Source: an uncultured Rhodobacter sp. (GTDB lineage Bacteria; Pseudomonadota; Alphaproteobacteria; Rhodobacterales; Rhodobacteraceae). Taken from it: a stretch of 64,000 bases of DNA. A model generated the notes under the pieces. That model ran no database searches. It saw only the letters and a program-made list of their open reading frames with translations, and was not told the origin of the DNA. Positions 56,300 to 64,000 of this stretch are shown here, piece by piece. Position 1 is the stretch's first letter; each line of letters begins with the position of its first letter. A program made the position numbers and the translations under genes. The stretch is from NCBI GenBank assembly GCA_945952585.1, contig CAMFII010000006.1:62001-126000 (forward strand), read 5' to 3'.

Positions 56300-56779
56300 T
56301 CAGCCGCGACGCGCCGCCTCGATAGCCGCCACGTCGATCTTGCGCATCTGCATCATCGCATCAAACGCCCGCTTGGCTTCGTCGCCACCCGCCGCCAGGG
56401 CGTCCGTCAGCGCCCGTGGAGTAATCTGCCACGACAGCCCCCAGCGATCCTTGCACCAACCGCATGCGCTCTCCTGCCCGCCATTGCCGACAATCGCATC
56501 CCAGTAGCGGTCAGTCTCGGCCTGGTCCTCGGTGGCGATCTGGAACGAGAAGGCCTCACTCTGCTTGAAGGCCGGTCCGCCATTCAGCCCAAGGCAGGCC
56601 ACACCGCAAATGGTGAATTCCACCGTCAGAACGTCGCCTTCCTTGCCCAAGGGATAGTCCGAAGGTGCGCGGTGCACCGCGGTCACGGAACTGTCGGGAA
56701 AGACCGAGGCATAGAACCGCGCCGCCGCTTCGGCATCCCGGTCGTACCAGATGCAGATTGTGTTCTTCGCCGCAGTCAT
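56300..56779 (-). CDS. VOC-family protein, PhnB/3-demethylubiquinone methyltransferase-like
   Basis: A 159-residue single-domain VOC protein. The pattern ICIWYDRDAEAAARFYASVFPDS and the central GWCKDRWGLSWQITP belong to the PhnB-like group, often mislabelled as 3-demethylubiquinone methyltransferase. The reaction is unknown. The ATG at 56779 is preferred because AAAAGG is spaced 8 bases before it; the ATG at 56788 touches the Shine-Dalgarno. It lies upstream of the GTA genes on the same strand, beyond the GTA promoter and terminator. Confidence 0.83.
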   Translation of the reverse strand: MTAAKNTICIWYDRDAEAAARFYASVFPDSSVTAVHRAPSDYPLGKEGDVLTVEFTICGVACLGLNGGPAFKQSEAFSFQIATEDQAETDRYWDAIVGNGGQESACGWCKDRWGLSWQITPRALTDALAAGGDEAKRAFDAMMQMRKIDVAAIEAARRG

Positions 56780-56962
56780 CGCATTCATCCTTTTCTATGG
56801 ACTATCTGTCAGGAACGGCACCGCGCAGATGGCTCTACCTGTTCCCGAAAGGTATGGCGCTACCTGATGTGACCCCGCCCAAACAATATCACAAGGTCAG
56901 CGGCTAACCGCGGGTGGGCGCCCAGGGATTCTAAGGCGCCATGCATCTGGCAAGTCTTAGGA

Positions 56963-57409
56963 TCATTCGACGCCAATCACCCTATTACTGGCGTATTGCA
57001 GCAAGGAGATAAAACTTGTCGATCCAATTAGGTAGCCAAAATACATCAAAGCAAGCTCGTCCAGTGTATCTCCGCGCAAGAATGATCCCAGCATGATGCA
57101 AAATGGGATCCCCCAAAAAAGCAGAGTTGCCAGAATGTCCTTGTATAAATAGCCGCGCTTCGCCCGTTCATGCGGTGGAAAGGCCAGATGCCGGCCCAAC
57201 TGGGAACTGAATTTCACGTTCGTATCGGATTTACTCAGATAAAAGGAGAAAAGGCATGAAGCGAGGATCGAGATTGCCGTACAGCAAGCAAGCGCCCAAG
57301 CCGATTGCAGCATGACTGTCAGCCAAAAGCAAAGCTGCCAAATCGCAAATGTAGCCAAGCCAAGTTGCCTATGGGGTTGGCTAGTCAGGAAAAACACGAA
57401 CAAGGCCAC
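56963..57409 (-). CDS. Hypothetical membrane protein, AT-richer than its surroundings
   Basis: A 148-residue protein with four hydrophobic segments (about 15-35, 38-58, 95-112, 118-138) and no recognised family. The frame starts with GTG at 57409. The sequence is clearly lower in G+C than the flanking genes and uses rarer codons such as TTA, ATA and AGA, which points to recent transfer. It sits between the GTA-linked VOC gene and mltG in a stretch (56880-57480) that shares this composition. It may not be expressed. Confidence 0.5.
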   Translation of the reverse strand: MALFVFFLTSQPHRQLGLATFAIWQLCFWLTVMLQSAWALACCTAISILASCLFSFYLSKSDTNVKFSSQLGRHLAFPPHERAKRGYLYKDILATLLFWGIPFCIMLGSFLRGDTLDELALMYFGYLIGSTSFISLLQYASNRVIGVE

Positions 57410-57479
57410 TATCCCACATCATTCTACCTACAGCCAGTCCTGCTTGGCCGAACTGTCCCAGCTATGCCAGCCGAAATCT

Positions 57480-58655
57480 TTAGGGCTGCGTGGCCCCCTG
57501 ACCCTGCTCCTGCTGCTGCGCCTCGATCGCCCGCCATTTCGTGACATTGGCGTTGTGCTCGGCCAGCGTCGCGGCAAAGACATGGCCACCGGTGCCGTCG
57601 GCAACGAAATACAGGTAATCCGTCACCTCGGGATTCAGCGCCGCCTTGATCGACTCCCTGCCGGGATTGGCGATTGGCGTCGGCGGCAATCCATCGATCA
57701 CATAAGTATTGTAAGGGGTTGAACGGCGAAGTTCACTCTGCCGCAAACCGCGGCCAAGGCTACCCTGACCCTTGGTGATCCCGTAGATCACCGTCGGGTC
57801 GGTCTGCAGGCGCATGCCGTCCTTCAGCCGGTTCAGGAACACGCTCGCCACGCGGGGCCGTTCCTCGGCCACGCCGGTTTCCTTCTCGACGATCGAGGCC
57901 ATGACCATCGCCTCTTCCGGGGTCTTGTAGGGCAGGCCGGCGGCACGCGCCGCCCAAAGGTCGGCAAGAATTTGCGCCTGCTGGGCCTGCATCTCGCCGA
58001 TCAGAGCGTTCCGGTCCTCGCCCTTGGTCACCTCGTAGCTGTCCGGAGACAGGCTGCCCTCCGGCGGCACATCCTTGATCTCCCCAGTCAGGAACGCGGC
58101 CCGCTTCAGGCTGTCCACGACCTGCCAGCTGGTCACGCCCTCGGCCAGCGTCACGCGCCAGCGCATGTCGCTATCGTCCAGCGCCGCCTTGTATTCCGCC
58201 GGCGCCTGTTCGGCAGAGGGATCGAACTTCACCACCTCGACAAAGGCATTCGTCGCCGGGTCCAGCTCGCGCAGTACGATATCCGCCCCAGTGACGCCGA
58301 TGCGGAAGTTCACCTCGCGCCCGCAGGTCGACTGGCCGCCCTCGGTCAGCACCGCAAGGATCTCGGCCATCGAGGCCCCGGGCGGCACAAGGTAACTCCC
58401 GAATTTCAGCTTCGCGGCCCGATCGGCATAGTCCGCGCCGATCCGGAAGATCCGCGCATCGCTGATCGCGCCCTGCGTCTCAAGCTGGCGGCTCACCACC
58501 GCAAGCGTCGCCCCCTTGTCCACCCGGACACAGACTGCTTCTGCAAGCGGCCCTGGCCCGGTGAACTGCTGCCGCCCCCAGGCCAGGATGCCGGCCGCAA
58601 AGACCAGCACCACCAGAATCAGCGTCAGCGAATTGGAGGCGAGCGAGCGCCACAT
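57480..58655 (-). CDS. mltG: Endolytic murein transglycosylase MltG
   Basis: A 391-residue YceG/MltG protein: one N-terminal membrane helix (about 8-28), a LysM-like region, and the catalytic domain (about 190-370) with MASIVEKETG carrying the catalytic glutamate, and LQTDPTVIYGITKG. It cuts nascent peptidoglycan strands and may set glycan chain length. The gene overlaps fabF by one base and closes the fab operon, an arrangement common in alphaproteobacteria. Confidence 0.94.
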   Translation of the reverse strand: MWRSLASNSLTLILVVLVFAAGILAWGRQQFTGPGPLAEAVCVRVDKGATLAVVSRQLETQGAISDARIFRIGADYADRAAKLKFGSYLVPPGASMAEILAVLTEGGQSTCGREVNFRIGVTGADIVLRELDPATNAFVEVVKFDPSAEQAPAEYKAALDDSDMRWRVTLAEGVTSWQVVDSLKRAAFLTGEIKDVPPEGSLSPDSYEVTKGEDRNALIGEMQAQQAQILADLWAARAAGLPYKTPEEAMVMASIVEKETGVAEERPRVASVFLNRLKDGMRLQTDPTVIYGITKGQGSLGRGLRQSELRRSTPYNTYVIDGLPPTPIANPGRESIKAALNPEVTDYLYFVADGTGGHVFAATLAEHNANVTKWRAIEAQQQEQGQGATQP

Positions 58656-59917
58656 CAGGCGCCGACCTTGCCCAGCACCAGCGAGGCATTGGTCCCGCCA
58701 AAACCGAAGGAGTTCGACAGGGCCACGTCGATCTTGCGCTTCACCGCCTTGTTCGGGGCGAGGTCAAGCTTCGGCTCCACCGCCGGATTGTCGAGGTTGA
58801 TCGTCGGCGGCGCGATCTGGTCACGGATCGCCAGCACGCAGAAGATCGCTTCGACCGCACCCGCCGCACCCAGCAGGTGACCGATCGCCGACTTGGTCGA
58901 GCTCATCGTCGCCTTCTTGGCCGCATCCCCCATCAGCCGCTCGACCGCGCCCAGCTCGATCGTGTCGGCCATGGTCGAGGTGCCGTGCGCGTTGATGTAG
59001 TCGATCTGCGACGGCTCCAGCCCCGCCCGCTTCAGCGCCATCTGCATGGACCGATAGCCGCCATCGCCATCCTCGGACGGCGCAGTGATGTGGTAGGCGT
59101 CGCCGGACAGGCCATAGCCCAGCACCTCGGCATAGATCTTGGCGCCGCGCGCCTTGGCGTGCTCGTATTCCTCCAGCACCACCACGCCCGCGCCCTCGCC
59201 CATGACGAAGCCATCGCGATCCGCGTCATAGGGGCGGCTCGCCTTTTCCGGCTCGTCCGGGCGCTTGGTCGACAGCGCCTTGCAGGCGTTGAACCCGGCA
59301 ATTCCGATCTCGCTGATCGGCGCCTCGGCGCCCCCCGCCAGCATCACGTCGGCATCGCCCCACTGGATCAGCCGCGCCGCATCGCCGATGGCATGGGCGC
59401 CGGTCGAGCAGGCGGTGACGACCGCGTGGTTCGGCCCCTTGAATCCGAAGCGGATCGAGACCTGCCCCGAAATGAGGTTGATAAGCGCGCCCGGGATGAA
59501 GAAGGGCGACACCCGCTTCGGACCCTTTTCCTTGATGAGCACGGCTGTCTCGGCGATCGAGGACAGCCCGCCGATCCCGGACCCGATCATCACGCCGGTC
59601 CGGCAGCGATCCTCTTCCGTCTGCGGCTCCCAGCCGGAATCCTTCACCGCCTGAACCGCAGCGGCCATCCCGTAAAGGATGAAGTCATCGACCTTGCGGC
59701 GATCCTTCGGCTCCATCCAGTCGTCGGGATTGAAGGTGCCGTCCGTGCCGTCTCCGAAGGGAATCTCGCAGGCATATTGCGTCACCACGTTCGACGTGTC
59801 GAAGCGCGTGATCTTCCCCGCGCCGGATTTTCCCGCGATCAGTCGCGACCAGGTTTCCTCCACCCCGCACGCGAGCGGCGTGACCATTCCCAGTCCGGTG
59901 ACAACGACCCGACGCAT
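58655..59917 (-). CDS. fabF: Beta-ketoacyl-ACP synthase II
   Basis: A 420-residue condensing enzyme of fatty-acid elongation. The catalytic cysteine is Cys170 in VTACSTGAHAI, with histidines in NAHGTST and [17 protein letters not shown] precedes the ATG at 59917; the frame continues upstream without homology. It follows acpP after a terminator and the small acetyltransferase gene, and is coupled to mltG. Confidence 0.96.
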   Translation of the reverse strand: MRRVVVTGLGMVTPLACGVEETWSRLIAGKSGAGKITRFDTSNVVTQYACEIPFGDGTDGTFNPDDWMEPKDRRKVDDFILYGMAAAVQAVKDSGWEPQTEEDRCRTGVMIGSGIGGLSSIAETAVLIKEKGPKRVSPFFIPGALINLISGQVSIRFGFKGPNHAVVTACSTGAHAIGDAARLIQWGDADVMLAGGAEAPISEIGIAGFNACKALSTKRPDEPEKASRPYDADRDGFVMGEGAGVVVLEEYEHAKARGAKIYAEVLGYGLSGDAYHITAPSEDGDGGYRSMQMALKRAGLEPSQIDYINAHGTSTMADTIELGAVERLMGDAAKKATMSSTKSAIGHLLGAAGAVEAIFCVLAIRDQIAPPTINLDNPAVEPKLDLAPNKAVKRKIDVALSNSFGFGGTNASLVLGKVGA

Positions 59918-59981
59918 TCGGCGCCCTCCTGCCTTTTTGCATGTCCGCGCGGTGATACACGGGCCTGCCGCGCCGCGCAAC

Positions 59982-60542
59982 TCAGCCAGGCGGCTCTTCC
60001 GGCCCCGGGCGGCGCAGCAGGGCAAGTCCCCGCTCCCCGCCGGTCACATCTCGCATCCGCCGGAACCCCATCCGCGCCGCCAGCGCGAGCGACGCGGCGT
60101 TGCCGCGGTCGATCTGCGCCACCAGCGGCCCGGCATGGTCGGACGCGTCAATCCAGGCCAGCATCGCCCTGACCGCCTCGGTGCCGATCCCTCGCCCCTG
60201 CGCCGCCCGGGCCAGCACCCAGCCCGCCTCGGCAACGCTGTCGAAGTCCTCCCCATGTCCCCGCATCGCCCGGAAGATGCCGGCATGGCCCAAAAAGGTT
60301 CCGGCGGACCGGTCGCGGATCGCCCACTGCCCGTAGCCCAGCAGCGCCCAGGAACCGGCATTGCGCAGGAAGGCGGCCCAGGAGTCAGCTTCGTCCCGCG
60401 CCGGAACACCGACGCGCGCGGTCACCTCCGGGTCGGACCAGAGCTTGGCAAAGGTCGGAAAATCTCCTGCCCGCATGCCGCGCAAAACCAGGCGCGGGGT
60501 CACGAGTTCGGGAATGTCGGCGCCACCGGACCCCGGAATCAA
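59982..60542 (-). CDS. GNAT-family N-acetyltransferase, RimJ-like
   Basis: A 186-residue acetyltransferase with TPRLVLRGMRAGDFP at the N-terminus and the acetyl-CoA loop ARAAQGRGIGTEAVRAML, as in the RimJ/RimL group that acetylates small molecules or protein N-termini. The substrate is unknown. The frame starts with TTG at 60542, inside the T tract of the acpP terminator; a GTG 12 codons later is an alternative. It lies between acpP and fabF in an otherwise conserved fab cluster. Confidence 0.8.
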   Translation of the reverse strand: MIPGSGGADIPELVTPRLVLRGMRAGDFPTFAKLWSDPEVTARVGVPARDEADSWAAFLRNAGSWALLGYGQWAIRDRSAGTFLGHAGIFRAMRGHGEDFDSVAEAGWVLARAAQGRGIGTEAVRAMLAWIDASDHAGPLVAQIDRGNAASLALAARMGFRRMRDVTGGERGLALLRRPGPEEPPG

Positions 60543-60573
60543 AACAGCGCCCCCCGGGTTGCGGGAGGCGCTG
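60541..60573 (-). terminator. Terminator after acpP
   Basis: On the minus strand, CAGCGCC (60573-60567) pairs with GGCGCTG (60551-60545), with additional G-C pairs inside, followed by TTTT (60544-60541). It starts 25 bases after the acpP stop and touches the start of the acetyltransferase gene. Confidence 0.75.
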
Positions 60574-60597
60574 CGACCGGCGTCATGCCAGCTGCAA

Positions 60598-60831
60598 TCA
60601 GGAGGCTTTGGTGATGAACTTCACCGCATCGCCGAAGGTCTGGATGGTCTCGGCGGCGTCATCCGGGATCTCGATGCCGAACTCTTCCTCGAACGCCATC
60701 ACCAACTCGACGGTGTCGAGGCTGTCCGCGCCCAGATCGTCGATGAACGAGGCGTTCTCGGTCACCTTGTCCGCTTCCACGCCCAGATGCTCCACGACGA
60801 TCTTCTTAACGCGATCCGCGATGTCGCTCAT
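60598..60831 (-). CDS. acpP: Acyl carrier protein
   Basis: The 77-residue carrier holds growing acyl chains on a phosphopantetheine arm attached to Ser37 ([11 protein letters not shown]). The acidic helical sequence and length are typical. The ATG at 60831 gives MSDIADRV. It lies 179 bp downstream of fabG with room for its own promoter, as is common for this highly expressed gene. Confidence 0.97.
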   Translation of the reverse strand: MSDIADRVKKIVVEHLGVEADKVTENASFIDDLGADSLDTVELVMAFEEEFGIEIPDDAAETIQTFGDAVKFITKAS

Positions 60832-61010
60832 GTCAGTCCCTCTCAAAGCGCGGGCCGTGCCCGCAGTGTCTGTTTCGGTCCCGCTGACCCGGCGCAAGGC
60901 CCAAGGCAACGGGCGGCCCAAAGCGCTCTCGCCACTCTGGCCTGTCCTGCGCGCCTATAGCAAGGCCCCATCGCCAAGGCAAACCCTTTCCGGCGACGCC
61001 TTGCCGGCGC

Positions 61011-61748
61011 TCAGATCATCGCCATGCCGCCGTTCACATGCAGCACCGCGCCGGTGACGTAACCCGCCTCGGGGCTTGCCAGATACAGGACCGCCGCGCC
61101 GATCTCGTCGGCGTCGCCCATCCGTCCCGCCGGTACCTGGGTCAGGATTCGCGCCTTCTGCTCGTCGTTGAGCTTGTCGGTCATCGCCGTGGTGATGAAG
61201 CCCGGCGCGACGCAGTTCACCGTGATGTTGCGGCTCGCCACCTCGGCGGCGAGGCTTTTCGACATGCCGACCATCCCGGCCTTCGAGGCGGCATAGTTGC
61301 CCTGTCCCGGATTGCCTGTCGCGCCCACGACCGAGGAGATATTCACGATCCGCCCCCACCGCGCCTTCATCATCCCCCGCAGCACGCCCCGGCACAGACG
61401 GAAGGTCGAGGTCAGGTTCACGTCGATCACCGACTGCCATTCCTCGTCCGACATCCGCATGAACAGGTTGTCCCGGGTGATTCCGGCGTTGTTGACGAGG
61501 ATGTCGACCGCCCCCATCACCTCCGCCGCCTTTTTCGGCAGCGCCTCGACCTCCTCGGCAACCGAGAGGTTGCAGGCGATCACATGGGCGCGCTCGCCCA
61601 GTTCCGCCGCCAGTTCCTCCAGCGGCTGAACCCTCGTCCCCGACAACGCCACCGTCGCCCCCGCGCCATGCAGCACCCGCGCGATCGCGCCGCCGATCCC
61701 CCCCGAAGCGCCGGTTATCAGCGCCGATTTCCCTGTCAGGTCGAACAT
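61011..61748 (-). CDS. fabG: 3-oxoacyl-ACP reductase FabG
   Basis: A 245-residue short-chain dehydrogenase that reduces 3-oxoacyl-ACP with NADPH. The nucleotide loop is TGASGGIG (12-19), followed by NNAG (86-89), and the catalytic Ser139, Tyr152 and Lys156 (NYAASKAG). The ATG at 61748 has GAGGGA upstream. Between fabD and fabG lie 112 bases with two small hairpins. Confidence 0.96.
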   Translation of the reverse strand: MFDLTGKSALITGASGGIGGAIARVLHGAGATVALSGTRVQPLEELAAELGERAHVIACNLSVAEEVEALPKKAAEVMGAVDILVNNAGITRDNLFMRMSDEEWQSVIDVNLTSTFRLCRGVLRGMMKARWGRIVNISSVVGATGNPGQGNYAASKAGMVGMSKSLAAEVASRNITVNCVAPGFITTAMTDKLNDEQKARILTQVPAGRMGDADEIGAAVLYLASPEAGYVTGAVLHVNGGMAMI

Positions 61749-61826
61749 GTCGGTTCCCTCGATCTGTGGGAGGCTGCCTTGCGCCCCCCCTGCATTTTCC
61801 GTTCTCAAATATCCTCGGGGGTGAAT

Positions 61827-61861
61827 GGGCCGAAAGGCCCAGAGGGGGCGGAAAGCCCCCT
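61827..61861 (-). other. Two hairpins between fabD and fabG
   Basis: GGGCC-GAAA-GGCCC (61827-61840) and AGGGGGC/GCCCCCT (61843-61861, 5-base loop), right at the fabD stop. They may end or protect the fabD mRNA. Nearby CAAATATCCTCG (from 61806) is close to CAAATATCCCCG at 54364, another short shared motif. Confidence 0.45.
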
Positions 61862-62793
61862 TACCCCGCCACCGCCGCCTGGACGTCCTCGGGCGTTCCG
61901 ACCGCCCGGGTCGCGATCCCTGGCGCGATGCGCTTGATCATCCCCGACAGCGCCTTGCCCGCGCCGATCTCCCAGGCCTCGGTCACGCCTTGGGCCTCCA
62001 TCCACAAAACCGATTCCCGCCAGCGGACGGACCCCGTCACCTGCTCGACCAGAAGCCTGCGGATCACCTCGGGGTCGCTGACCGCCTCGGCCCGGACGTT
62101 CGCCACCACCGGCACGGTGGGCGCCTTGATCGTCACGCCCGCGAGCGCCGCCGCCATCGCTTCGGCCGCCGGCTGCATCAGCGCGCAATGGAAAGGGGCG
62201 GAGACTGGCAACAGCAGTGCGCGCTTGGCGCCCTTGGCCTTTGCGATCTCGACCGCCCGCTCGATCGCTCCCTTATGGCCCGAGACCACCACCTGCGCCG
62301 GGTCGTTGTCATTCGCCGCCTGGCAGACCTCGCCCTGCGCCGCTTCTGCCGCCACTTCGGCAGCGGCGGTGAAATCCAAACCGAGCAGCGCCGCCATCGC
62401 GCCGACGCCCACCGGCACCGCCGCCTGCATCGCCTGCCCGCGCAGCCGCAAAAGCCGCGCCGTATCGGCCAGCGTCAGCGACCCGGCAGCGCAGAGCGCC
62501 GAATATTCGCCAAGCGAATGGCCCGCCACGAAGGCCGCCGAAGTCACCCCGACCCCTTCCGCTTCTAGCGCCCTGAGCGCCGCGATCGAGGTGGCCATCA
62601 GCGCCGGTTGCGCATTCTGCGTCAGCGTCAGCGTTTCGGCATCGCCTTCCCAGATCAGCGCCGAAAGCTTCTCGCCAAGCGCGGCATCGACCTCGTCGAA
62701 CACCGCCTTGGCGGCCGGATAGGCCTCGGCCAGCGCACGGCCCATGCCGATGGTCTGGGCGCCCTGCCCCGGGAATACGAATGCGCGGCTCAT
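61861..62793 (-). CDS. fabD: Malonyl-CoA:ACP transacylase
   Basis: The 310-residue transacylase loads malonyl groups onto ACP. The N-terminal FPGQGAQ, the nucleophile Ser93 in GHSLGEYSAL, and PFHCALM with the catalytic histidine are present. First gene of the fabD-fabG-acpP-fabF series. The start is the first ATG of the frame, with GAGGG upstream. Confidence 0.96.
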   Translation of the reverse strand: MSRAFVFPGQGAQTIGMGRALAEAYPAAKAVFDEVDAALGEKLSALIWEGDAETLTLTQNAQPALMATSIAALRALEAEGVGVTSAAFVAGHSLGEYSALCAAGSLTLADTARLLRLRGQAMQAAVPVGVGAMAALLGLDFTAAAEVAAEAAQGEVCQAANDNDPAQVVVSGHKGAIERAVEIAKAKGAKRALLLPVSAPFHCALMQPAAEAMAAALAGVTIKAPTVPVVANVRAEAVSDPEVIRRLLVEQVTGSVRWRESVLWMEAQGVTEAWEIGAGKALSGMIKRIAPGIATRAVGTPEDVQAAVAG

Positions 62794-62878
62794 CTCTGGC
62801 CCTCCCTCGATCTGTCGCCTTCCCGCTTAGCGCGCCGTCCCGTCCTTCGCAACGGCGCCGACCAGCGAGAGCGACACG

Positions 62879-62924
62879 CAAATTTCTTCGAAGAAATGTG
62901 CCAGAAGCCTTCGAAGGCTTTTGG
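62879..62924. repeat. Tandem palindromic repeat, copy 2
   Basis: A diverged copy of the element at 54427: a first palindrome with a perfect core ATTTCTTCGAAGAAAT (62882-62897) and a second, CCA(G/A)AAGCCTTCGAAGG type, at 62901-62924. It lies in the divergent gap between fabD and rpsF. Confidence 0.75.
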
Positions 62925-62946
62925 TCCCGTCCCTGCCCGCCACCGC

Positions 62947-62974
62947 TTGCATCCCCGGCGCGCCCGTGTATAAG
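62947..62974 (+). promoter_or_regulatory. Candidate promoter of rpsF-rpsR-rplI
   Basis: TTGCAT (62947-62952), a 16-base spacer and TATAAG (62969-62974). The TTG-type -35 and TATAAG are common in strong alphaproteobacterial promoters. The leader to rpsF would be about 105 bases. Confidence 0.6.
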
Positions 62975-63019
62975 GCCGCATCCTTCCGCCGGAGCAATGG
63001 CTCATCGGCGCATACCCTC

Positions 63020-63053
63020 GTGGACGGGACCAGCGGAAGGTCCACCCCCGTCC
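63020..63053 (+). promoter_or_regulatory. Structured rpsF leader with alternative pairings
   Basis: GTGGAC (63020-63025) can pair with GTCCAC (63040-63045), while GGACGGG (63022-63028) can instead pair with CCCGTCC (63047-63053). The two stems share bases and exclude each other. Position in the rpsF leader suggests autogenous control by S6:S18, but this is inference. Confidence 0.45.
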
Positions 63054-63084
63054 TATGAAATGCGCCCTGAAAACTGGAGTGCAC

Positions 63085-63558
63085 ATGCCGCTTTACGAGC
63101 ATGTCTTCATCTCGCGTCAGGATCTGTCCAACGCGCAGGCCGAAGGTCTTATCGAACATTTCTCCACCGTCCTCGCGGACAACGGCGGCAAGGTCGTTGA
63201 AAACGAGTACTGGGGCGTCAAGACGATGGCCTACAAGATCAACAAGAACCGCAAGGGTCATTACGCCTTCCTGAAATCAGACGCGCCCGCCGCTGCCGTT
63301 CAGGAAATGGAGCGCCTGATGCGCCTCCATGACGACGTGATGCGTGTGCTGACCGTCAAGGTCGACAGCCACGAGGAAGGCCCGTCGGTCCAGATGCAGA
63401 AGCGTGACGACCGCGGCGACCGCAGTGAGCGCGGCGACCGTCCGGAGCGTGGCTTCGGCGATCGTGGCGACCGTCCGAGCTTCGGCGGCGACCGTGGCGA
63501 GCGGTCGGGTGACCGTGGGGGCGACCGGGGCGGCTTCGGCGCCGACCGTCGTCGTTGA
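63085..63558 (+). CDS. rpsF: 30S ribosomal protein S6
   Basis: A 157-residue S6. Residues 1-100 are the ribosomal domain ([20 protein letters not shown], cited in part: [33 protein letters not shown] region). The last about 50 residues are a low-complexity tail of Arg, Gly and Asp repeats ([14 protein letters not shown] type), seen in S6 of many Rhodobacterales. The ATG at 63085 is set by GGAG and the conserved N-terminus. First gene of rpsF-rpsR-rplI. Confidence 0.97.
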   Translation: MPLYEHVFISRQDLSNAQAEGLIEHFSTVLADNGGKVVENEYWGVKTMAYKINKNRKGHYAFLKSDAPAAAVQEMERLMRLHDDVMRVLTVKVDSHEEGPSVQMQKRDDRGDRSERGDRPERGFGDRGDRPSFGGDRGERSGDRGGDRGGFGADRRR

Positions 63559-63583
63559 TCGGTTGAGGAAAGGACAGTAAACC

Positions 63584-63811
63584 ATGGCGAACAAACCGTT
63601 TTTCCGCCGCCGCAAGGTCTGCCCGTTCTCGGGCGACAACGCTCCGGCGATCGACTACAAGGACACCCGTCTGCTGCAGCGCTACATCTCCGAGCGCGGC
63701 AAGATCGTTCCGTCCCGCATCACCGCCGTCTCGGCGAAGAAGCAGCGTGAACTGGCCCGCGCCATCAAGCGCGCCCGCTTCCTCGCCCTGCTCCCCTACG
63801 CCGTGAAGTAA
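63584..63811 (+). CDS. rpsR: 30S ribosomal protein S18
   Basis: A 75-residue S18 with the [13 protein letters not shown]-terminus, [18 protein letters not shown] and the basic [18 protein letters not shown] end. It binds S6 on the small subunit platform. The ATG follows AGGAAAGG by a short gap; it lies 25 bp behind rpsF. Confidence 0.98.
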   Translation: MANKPFFRRRKVCPFSGDNAPAIDYKDTRLLQRYISERGKIVPSRITAVSAKKQRELARAIKRARFLALLPYAVK

Positions 63812-63823
63812 GGAGAGAGACCC

Positions 63824-64000
63824 ATGCAAGTCATTCTTCTCCAGCGCGTGGCCAAGCTCGGCCAGATGGGCGAGGTCGTGAACGTCAAGGACGGCTACGC
63901 CCGCAACTATCTCCTGCCGCAAGGCAAGGCGCTGCGTGCCAACGAGTCGAACATCAAGTCGTTCGAAGCCAAGAAGGCGCAGCTCGAGGCCCAGAACCTC
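63824..64000 (+). CDS. rplI: 50S ribosomal protein L9, 5' part only
   Basis: The first 59 codons of L9 ([19 protein letters not shown], then [16 protein letters not shown]), cut off by the window end. L9 binds 23S rRNA and spans the subunits. AGGAGAG precedes the ATG, 12 bp after the rpsR stop. Confidence 0.96.
   Translation, partial: MQVILLQRVAKLGQMGEVVNVKDGYARNYLLPQGKALRANESNIKSFEAKKAQLEAQNL

Overview
The window comes from a chromosome of an alphaproteobacterium of the Rhodobacterales/Rhodobacteraceae type. The evidence is high G+C (about two thirds by eye), a complete Rhodobacter-type gene transfer agent (GTA) cluster directly followed by cysE, an E1-beta subunit of pyruvate dehydrogenase that carries its own lipoyl domain, an adenosylcobalamin-dependent ribonucleotide reductase, and a cysteine-poor Fur/Mur regulator. 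No tRNA, rRNA, CRISPR array, insertion sequence or integrase was found.

Layout. 0.1-2.9 kb: a type I secretion ABC protein (probably degenerate) and its membrane fusion partner. 3-6.2 kb: a LysR regulator followed by a DoxX / VOC dioxygenase / glutathionyl-hydroquinone reductase operon that looks like a catechol and quinone detoxification unit, with an operator-promoter in front. 6.4-10.7 kb: two convergent exported formylglycine sulfatases. 11-17.2 kb: pstSCAB-phoU-phoB behind a Pho box. 17.6-21.3 kb: an ECF sigma factor with its NrsF anti-sigma factor, divergent from a four-gene bufferin (copper-binding RiPP) operon bufA1-bufB-bufC-doxX. 21.4-25.1 kb: nrdJ with an NrdR box over its promoter. 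25.5-31.4 kb: three DMT-type transporters, fur/mur, enolase and anmK. 31.5-42 kb: tyrS, two cyclophilins, pgk, class I aldolase, a DivIC/FtsB protein, pdhABC and cysE. 42.1-56.1 kb, minus strand: GTA genes g15 back to g1. 56.3-57.4 kb: a small VOC protein and an AT-richer orphan. 57.5-62.8 kb, minus strand: the fabD-fabG-acpP-fabF-mltG lipid and wall cluster. 63.1 kb to the end: rpsF-rpsR-rplI, the last cut by the window edge.

How the genes work together. The sigma factor unit is the most distinctive system. A membrane anti-sigma factor with two cysteines spaced as in Caulobacter NrsF is co-transcribed with the sigma factor. Both the sigma gene and the bufferin operon have candidate promoters of the form GTAACA-N15/16-CGAA in the 178-bp divergent gap. 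The bufferin precursor has a signal peptide and four cysteines, followed by its MNIO heterocyclase and partner, so a metal or oxidant signal would trigger synthesis of an exported metal-binding peptide. The Pst unit imports phosphate under PhoB control, and the neighbouring sulfatases may share a nutrient-scavenging role. Enolase, phosphoglycerate kinase, aldolase and pyruvate dehydrogenase lie within 14 kb and lead sugar phosphates to acetyl-CoA; a LacI-type palindrome precedes the aldolase gene. The GTA block encodes packaging, head, tail and baseplate functions but no integrase or lysis genes; a promoter followed at once by an intrinsic terminator precedes g1. Several short palindromes and stoichiometry-type hairpins occur in the gaps, including a tandem palindrome present twice.
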